A stretch of DNA of 64,000 nucleotides, from the NCBI GenBank assembly GCA_013215465.1, contig JABSOW010000008.1, positions 97,338 to 161,337 of the forward strand, given 5' to 3'. Position 1 is the first letter of the stretch, and every line of letters starts with the position of its first letter. The translations under genes were made by a program, and so were the position numbers. Shown here in pieces: positions 59,156-64,000 of this stretch. This stretch comes from Colwellia sp. GTDB taxonomy: Bacteria; Pseudomonadota; Gammaproteobacteria; Enterobacterales; Alteromonadaceae. The notes beneath the pieces are model-generated. The model made no database searches. It was not told the DNA's origin and saw only the letters and a program-made list of their open reading frames with translations.

Positions 59156-59529
59156 AAGGCGCTCTTGTTAACTGCAAATTTAAGGCGGCAATTTAATCTA
59201 AAGCGAGGCAGAATGCTACTGTTTAGCGTAATTATTGGCTTAATTCATGTAACAATTTACAACGTTAGTTAGTATTCGATGATAACGTTTAAAAAACATA
59301 CAAATATTAAGAGCAACTAATGTGAAAACGTAGGCTTTGAAAAATATACCAATGGAATTGCCAATGGGCCAAATATTATCGCCAAAGCTTCCCAAAACTT
59401 AGTATTTCCCCTAGATTTTGCTATATACACGCAAATAAAAATACTAAGGATATTTAAAATAAAAAATAATCATCTCAAGCCCATTAGATAAATAGATAGC
59501 CAATGGGCAATAATAACCTTAAATAGTTT
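59156..59529. other. Gap upstream of the zapA unit with a small membrane-protein remnant
   Basis: The right half holds a minus-strand frame (59317-59469) reading NILSIFICVYIAKSRGNTKF and FGPLAIPLVYFSKPTFSH, two membrane helices like many tiny membrane proteins, but with a TGA just upstream and no ATG. The left half should hold the zapA-unit promoter. A live gene with an unusual start cannot be excluded. Confidence 0.35.
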
Positions 59530-59994
59530 CTAGTTTGAAATAGATGCTAAAACAACCGCTAATTTCGGTAATACTTTATCTTTTAAAACGGCTAATTCCA
59601 TTTCTGTATAGGGGGTTAACGGCTGTTGTCCCCATATAGGTTTGGGCCAACTAACATCATTTTCAAACCGCACCACATGATGTACATGTAATTGTTCAAC
59701 TACATTTCCAAGCGCTGCTACGTTCATTTTATCACCAACAAACGCTTGCATAACTAACTCACTAAGTAAGCTCGATTCCTTGAGAAATTGCTGTTGTTGT
59801 TGCCAGTCCAATTGATAAATATCAGTAATATCATTTACTTTGGGCACCAAAATAAACCAAGGGTAAGCACTATCATTGCATAGTAGTAGCTTACACAAGG
59901 GCAAGTCTGCTAATTCAAAACAGTCTTTAGCTAATTGTGGGTGTAAAGTAAAGACTGTTGCTGTTTGTTCAGTCGTGGTTACGTTCTTAGGCAT
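59530..59994 (-). CDS. HIT-family (histidine triad) protein
   Basis: The 154-residue protein has a HIT fold with the active-site stretch VEQLHVHHVVRF near residue 105; family members hydrolyse nucleotide phosphoramidates or dinucleoside polyphosphates. The triad spacing H-V-H-H differs a little from the usual H-x-H-x-H. It starts three bases after the ylqF stop with GGAAATAG upstream and is co-transcribed with it. Confidence 0.88.
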   Translation of the reverse strand: MPKNVTTTEQTATVFTLHPQLAKDCFELADLPLCKLLLCNDSAYPWFILVPKVNDITDIYQLDWQQQQQFLKESSLLSELVMQAFVGDKMNVAALGNVVEQLHVHHVVRFENDVSWPKPIWGQQPLTPYTEMELAVLKDKVLPKLAVVLASISN

Positions 59995-59996
59995 CG

Positions 59997-60932
59997 CTAT
60001 TTCCTTTTATTTTTTCGGCCACGTCCCCTCGCCTGCTTTTTAGCATCACGGGCAGCCACTCTTTTGGCTTCTAATTCATTAAAATGCTGATTTTCTTTTT
60101 CAATGATATCAGGCATTTCAAAGGTAATTGGACCCAGGGTTTTATCTCTTATTTCATTAATCAAAATAACAGAGGCTTTATGCATGTCAATAAGACCACC
60201 ACTACGTACACAACCACGTTTTATGCCAATCGCTGCAATTAAATCTTCTTCATGTTGCGGAGCTTCATCAAGTTTATAACGTTCTATTACCCGTTCTGGG
60301 TAATTAGCTAACAAGTATTCTGCAGCAAAATAGGCGATGTCATCATGATCAAAAGCGGTGTCCTTCACCGCGCCTGACACCGCTAAACGATAACCACTAT
60401 TTTCATTAGAAATTTTTGGCCATAACATACCCGGTGTATCTAACAAGTATAAGCCCTCTTCAAGACGAATACGTTGTTGGCCTTTAGTTACTGCAGGCTC
60501 ATTTCCTACTTTCGCTTTCGCTTTACCTACTAAGGTATTGATCAATGTTGATTTACCCACATTAGGAATGCCCATAATCACGGCATTTATTTGTTTACCT
60601 TCTGCATTTTTATGAGGGACAAGTTTTCGAATTAATTCAGGGATCATTTTCGCGGTAGCTGTATTTTCTGTAGTTAACGCGATCGCTTTAACGTTATGTT
60701 GAGATTCTAAATATTCTAGCCAAATCTGGGTTTTTTCCGCATCAGCTAAATCACATTTATTGAGAATTTTAATAAGTGGCTTATCGCCTCTTATTTCAGT
60801 GATCATTGGGTTTTCACTACTAAAGGGTAAGCGCGCATCACACACTTCAATAACCACATCTATTTGTGGCAACATTTCTTTGATTTCTTTTTGTGCTTTG
60901 TGCATGTGGCCGGGGAACCAATTAATCGCCAT
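59997..60932 (-). CDS. ylqF: Ribosome biogenesis GTPase YlqF/RbgA
   Basis: This is a circularly permuted GTPase: the G4 motif LNKCDL (about residue 57) comes before G1 GIPNVGKSTLIN (about 122) and G3 DTPGML (about 166). RbgA assists late assembly of the 50S subunit in Bacillus. The 311-residue length is normal and the C-terminal tail is very basic (ARGRGRKNKRK), fitting rRNA binding. Confidence 0.93.
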   Translation of the reverse strand: MAINWFPGHMHKAQKEIKEMLPQIDVVIEVCDARLPFSSENPMITEIRGDKPLIKILNKCDLADAEKTQIWLEYLESQHNVKAIALTTENTATAKMIPELIRKLVPHKNAEGKQINAVIMGIPNVGKSTLINTLVGKAKAKVGNEPAVTKGQQRIRLEEGLYLLDTPGMLWPKISNENSGYRLAVSGAVKDTAFDHDDIAYFAAEYLLANYPERVIERYKLDEAPQHEEDLIAAIGIKRGCVRSGGLIDMHKASVILINEIRDKTLGPITFEMPDIIEKENQHFNELEAKRVAARDAKKQARGRGRKNKRK

Positions 60933-61129
60933 GAAAAATCCTAAATACTTTATTTATGTGGCGCTAATTTTAGCAAGCTTTCTCCACCGGCAAAAGATTT
61001 TAATCTCCAAGGTGATTTTTTTATTAAAAAATTAATGTTTTTAAGACCAACAAGCAGATTTTTGCTAGCTTTGGCGATATTTATTGATGATAATATTCAA
61101 CATTACCTAATCAGTAGAAAAAATATTTT

Positions 61130-61921
61130 ATGAGTAAAAAATTTTATGTGGTTTGGAAAGGCGCTAAAACGGGTGTTTTTGCAACTTGGTCAGAAGTTCA
61201 AAACCATACTCAAGGGCGTGCTGATGCACAGTTTATGGGTTTTCCTTCTAAAGCAGAGGCGGAATCAGCCTTTGCTGCTACTTATACTAAAGCCTTGATG
61301 AAACGCTCATTAGCCAATAAAGGCAGCACTAATAAAAGTGCGCCAGCGAAAAAACACACTAGCAGTAGCAGTAGCAATAACAGTGCTGCCACTAAAGTAA
61401 CCGCTGAAATACAAATATATTGTGACGGTGCTTGTTCGCCAAACCCGGGTAAGTCTGGTACTGGGTTAGCCGTTTATCAACAAGGTAAAATAAACTCGCT
61501 TTATTACGGTTTATACCAAGCTAACGGTACCAACAATACCGCTGAATTAAATGGTTTATTATATTCTTTGAAGCTTGCGCAAAAGTATTTAGATAAGGTT
61601 GAACAGGTGCAGATATTATCTGATTCTAAATATTCAATAGATTGCATCACTAAATGGGCTAAAGGCTGGCAAGCAAAAGGTTGGACACGGGGTAAAGGCG
61701 AGGAAATAAAAAACGTCAACTTGATCAAAGAATGTTTTTCCCTTTATCAGCAAATCAAACCAAAATTAGTGATCTCTCATGTTAAAGGCCATGCCAATAT
61801 TGAAGGTAATGAATTGTCAGATCGTATGGCAGTTTTAGCGCGAAAACAGCAACAAGAATCATTAATTAAATATCAAGGTGCGCTTGATATTAAAACTATT
61901 TTGGCAATGGACTCTGGCTAA
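61130..61921 (+). CDS. rnhA: Ribonuclease HI with N-terminal hybrid-binding domain
   Basis: The 263-residue protein has an N-terminal RNA-DNA hybrid-binding domain (FYVVWKGAKTGVFATW, about 1-45), as in eukaryotic RNase H1, a Ser/Ala/Lys linker (60-95), and the RNase H catalytic domain. The acidic residues are in YCDGACSPNPG, NNTAELNGL, LSDSKYSID and GNELSDRMA. It removes RNA from RNA-DNA hybrids. An MFS gene follows after two bases. Confidence 0.93.
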   Translation: MSKKFYVVWKGAKTGVFATWSEVQNHTQGRADAQFMGFPSKAEAESAFAATYTKALMKRSLANKGSTNKSAPAKKHTSSSSSNNSAATKVTAEIQIYCDGACSPNPGKSGTGLAVYQQGKINSLYYGLYQANGTNNTAELNGLLYSLKLAQKYLDKVEQVQILSDSKYSIDCITKWAKGWQAKGWTRGKGEEIKNVNLIKECFSLYQQIKPKLVISHVKGHANIEGNELSDRMAVLARKQQQESLIKYQGALDIKTILAMDSG

Positions 61922-61923
61922 CC

Positions 61924-63204
61924 ATGACTATTATTTTATTGATCACCACACTGATTGTTATTTCTGCCATTTTTTTAACAAAAAAATTCAGTTTGCCCCG
62001 TAATATTAGTTTACTGTTTATGGCGCAGCCTCTAGTGATGTGCTCTGCGCCTATCATTGTTTTTATTGGTGGCTTATTATCAAGCGAACTCACCACTAAC
62101 TCTTCACTTGCTACCCTACCCATTAGCTTAATGATTTTAGGGGTTGCTGCAGGCTCTATTCCGGCTGCTATGATTGCTAAAGCAAGAGGTAGAAAGTTTG
62201 CGGTATTTACCGGTTTTAGCTGTCTTTTTGTTGCTTCATTACTAGCGGTTACCGCCACTAAATTAGCCTCGTTTGAATTATTTACCTTGGCAAGTTTCTT
62301 ATTTGGTCTTGGCGGTGCTTTCACCCAACAATTACGCTTTGCGGCCATAGAAAGTACCAACAACGAAGAAGACATTCCTAAAATTTTATCAATTTTAATG
62401 CTAAGTGGTGTCTTTGCGGCATTCTTAGGCCCTGAAATAGCGGTAACCGCTAGAGAATGGCTGGTATCCCCTTATGGTTATGCCGGCTCATTTCTTTTAT
62501 TAGCCTTTTTTATTGGTTTAGCTGCGCTTATCATGGTGTTTTTCAAAGAGCCGGAAATAAAAGAAACATTAAGTACCGGTGAAGCAAGGCCATTATCGAT
62601 AATAGTAAAGCAGCCTATTTTTATTATTTCTGTTTGTACCGCGACTATAGGCTATGCGCTGATGAGTTACTTAATGACGGCAACGCCACTAAGTATGCAT
62701 CACATGCAAGGTCACAGTTTAAACGACACCAAATGGGTGATACAAAGTCATATTGCGGCTATGTACCTCCCTTCGTTATTTACTCCTTGGTTAATCAAAA
62801 AAATCGGCCTACAAGGTTTATTAAAACTAGGCAGTGTTATTTACATTGCGGTCGCTTTAATCGCTTTTTCTGGTCAAGAAGTAATGCATTATTGGTGGGC
62901 ATTAATTTTATTAGGTATTGGTTGGAACTTTCTATTTTTAACCGGAACATCCCTATTACCGCAAAGTTATAACGCTGGCGAACGACATAAGGTGCAAGCA
63001 AGCAACGATTTTATTTTATTTGGCTTCCAAGCATTTGCCTCATTAATGGCTGGTTGGATTTTATTTAACGGTGGTTGGAATTATCTGGTATTAAGCAGTA
63101 TCCCATTTATGTTTGCCTTGTTAATCGTAAATATTGTTTACCACCGCCATGTTTCTGCGAAAAATAAAGTAAGGGGAACTGATGAAGTTAATTATGAAAA
63201 CTGA
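61924..63204 (+). CDS. Major facilitator superfamily transporter
   Basis: The 426-residue protein has about twelve membrane helices, with the loop AMIAKARGRKFAVFTGF between helices 2 and 3, GPEIAVTAREWL in the middle and a fast switch to a second bundle. The general shape is that of proton-driven drug or metabolite efflux carriers. It starts two bases after rnhA. Substrate is unknown. Confidence 0.87.
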   Translation: MTIILLITTLIVISAIFLTKKFSLPRNISLLFMAQPLVMCSAPIIVFIGGLLSSELTTNSSLATLPISLMILGVAAGSIPAAMIAKARGRKFAVFTGFSCLFVASLLAVTATKLASFELFTLASFLFGLGGAFTQQLRFAAIESTNNEEDIPKILSILMLSGVFAAFLGPEIAVTAREWLVSPYGYAGSFLLLAFFIGLAALIMVFFKEPEIKETLSTGEARPLSIIVKQPIFIISVCTATIGYALMSYLMTATPLSMHHMQGHSLNDTKWVIQSHIAAMYLPSLFTPWLIKKIGLQGLLKLGSVIYIAVALIAFSGQEVMHYWWALILLGIGWNFLFLTGTSLLPQSYNAGERHKVQASNDFILFGFQAFASLMAGWILFNGGWNYLVLSSIPFMFALLIVNIVYHRHVSAKNKVRGTDEVNYEN

Positions 63205-63373
63205 GTTTGATAACCTCAGAGAAAATGACAATCATTGTTATGATACTGACTCAAACACAGATAAGCAGGTAGTTAAAATTTATTGTGGTGAATTATTAAT
63301 TGCCAAAAAAGTGAAATATAAAAAATCAGTTCGCTATTTTGGCATTAACAATTATCAAGAATACTTAACTTAA
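63182..63373 (+). CDS. Small hypothetical protein overlapping the MFS gene
   Basis: The 63-residue frame overlaps the end of the MFS gene by 23 bases, with AAGGGGA five bases before its ATG. The protein is hydrophilic, acid-rich at the start (ENDNHCYDTDSN) and basic at the end (KKVKYKKSVRYFG). The strong ribosome site and overlap argue for real, coupled translation. No family is recognised. Confidence 0.6.
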   Translation: MKLIMKTEFDNLRENDNHCYDTDSNTDKQVVKIYCGELLIAKKVKYKKSVRYFGINNYQEYLT

Positions 63374-63447
63374 CATGCCTAGGTAGTTTACTCAGGATTT
63401 AATTATAACCGTCATCTTCGCGGTGTTTTTGCCTACAGGACGTAGGT

Positions 63448-63466
63448 CTGTCTCTTGATCACAAGT
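63448..63466. repeat. IS50-like terminal inverted repeat
   Basis: CTGTCTCTTGATCACAAGT matches the recalled IS50 inside end at 16 of 19 positions and outside end at 15 of 19. It marks the left boundary of the insertion sequence whose transposase stop lies within it. The nine bases before it (63439-63447) would be the target duplication if the other side matches. Confidence 0.75.
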
Positions 63467-64000
63467 CTGTAGTTTGCTGAATGGATTTTAATATCTCAGC
63501 AGACTCAACCATTTCCATTAACTTAAACCAGCCAGAGTACAATGCTTTTACCCCAACCCGCCCATTTCGTTTACTATCATACCAACCGCCAAGTTTAGCT
63601 AAAGCATAATAAAACCAATAGATTGAAGGTGCTTCCTTAGGAATACCATCCTCTTTTTTTAGTTTCATCCAGAGTAACTGCCACGTTAACTTATCTACAC
63701 ATACTTCACAGCTAACCTTTTTTGCTTGTTCATTATTTTGGCAAATTTCCTGTAATTGCATTAAACGTATAGCGATAAATGCTTGAATAATAGCAATGCG
63801 TTGTATGTTATTTTTACTTTGTAACCTTAAGCCCTCAACATTGGTACCATCTGTCTTCCAGACTTTGTGAAACTCCTCTACACGCCAACGCAATTCATAA
63901 TACCTAACAATTCTTAACGCATCTTCTGGGCTATGGATTGCTTCACTCGTATATAATATCCAACATAATGGCTCTTTAATATCGTCGCCTGTTTCTCGAC
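63459..64000 (-). CDS. IS4-family (IS50 group) transposase, C-terminal part (cut by window edge)
   Basis: The frame enters from the right edge and reads DDIKEPLCWILYTSE, then YYELRWRVEEFHKVWK, the Y-(2)-R-(3)-E-(6)-K signature holding the catalytic Glu of IS4-family DDE transposases. The C-terminal GGWYDSKRNGRVGVKALYSGW segment is typical of the family. The stop lies inside the terminal repeat. No frameshift is visible, so it may be active. Confidence 0.9.
   Translation of the reverse strand, partial: RETGDDIKEPLCWILYTSEAIHSPEDALRIVRYYELRWRVEEFHKVWKTDGTNVEGLRLQSKNNIQRIAIIQAFIAIRLMQLQEICQNNEQAKKVSCEVCVDKLTWQLLWMKLKKEDGIPKEAPSIYWFYYALAKLGGWYDSKRNGRVGVKALYSGWFKLMEMVESAEILKSIQQTTDL

Overview
The window is AT-rich chromosomal DNA from a marine gammaproteobacterium, most likely Colwellia or a close Alteromonadales relative. 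This is an inference from the gammaproteobacterial gene orders (rpsA-cmk-aroA-serC-gyrA | ubiG; minCDE; zapA with its coiled-coil partner), from protein similarity recalled from that order, and from dispersed ATACCAAT-type palindromes. Both edges cut genes: rpsA on the left and an IS4-family transposase on the right.

Layout. 1-8.3 kb is housekeeping: ribosomal protein S1, Cmk, AroA, SerC, GyrA, and divergent UbiG. 8.3-12.5 kb is the class Ia ribonucleotide reductase set (nrdA, nrdB and a YfaE-type ferredoxin) behind a structured leader. 12.6-15.8 kb is glutathione-dependent formaldehyde oxidation (fghA, frmA) with a divergent LysR regulator, then a 164-bp MITE-like element. 16-32.3 kb is one long minus-strand chemosensory operon: STAS, CheY, CheA, two CheW, a soluble globin-PAS-PAS-PAS receptor, CheR, CheD, CheB, a membrane receptor, a second STAS, a REC-PP2C-ATPase switch protein, a response regulator and a hybrid kinase. 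32.5-38.5 kb is a nitric-oxide and redox-stress patch (DnrP, NorD, truncated haemoglobin, CDGSH protein, DUF2892 protein, Crp/Fnr regulator) that also holds an internally deleted PhzF gene and a 5'-truncated PNPOx-like gene. 38.5-46.5 kb is accessory: MYG1, DUF3565, LysE, an ATP-grasp ligase, a decayed 1.2-kb graveyard, a phosphoesterase and an MFS carrier. 46.5-55.9 kb looks like a D-amino-acid and gamma-glutamyl peptide scavenging locus: D-aminoacylase, NhaC-type antiporter, DadA, a TonB receptor with an in-frame stop, and gamma-glutamyltransferase. 56-63.4 kb holds an IS66 relic, an AhpD-like fragment, minCDE, zapA, YlqF, HIT, RNase HI and an MFS carrier. The window ends in an IS50-like insertion sequence.

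The most interesting region is the chemosensory operon. It couples an oxygen- or NO-capable globin domain to a CheA core and to a partner-switch (PP2C/STAS) output. At least three of its proteins share a C-terminal acidic-x-Leu-Phe tail (GDVELF, GEIDLF, DEDELF), and the globin receptor ends in a related EWEEF tail. That repeated end looks like a docking peptide for a common partner and is the best candidate here for an undescribed mechanism.
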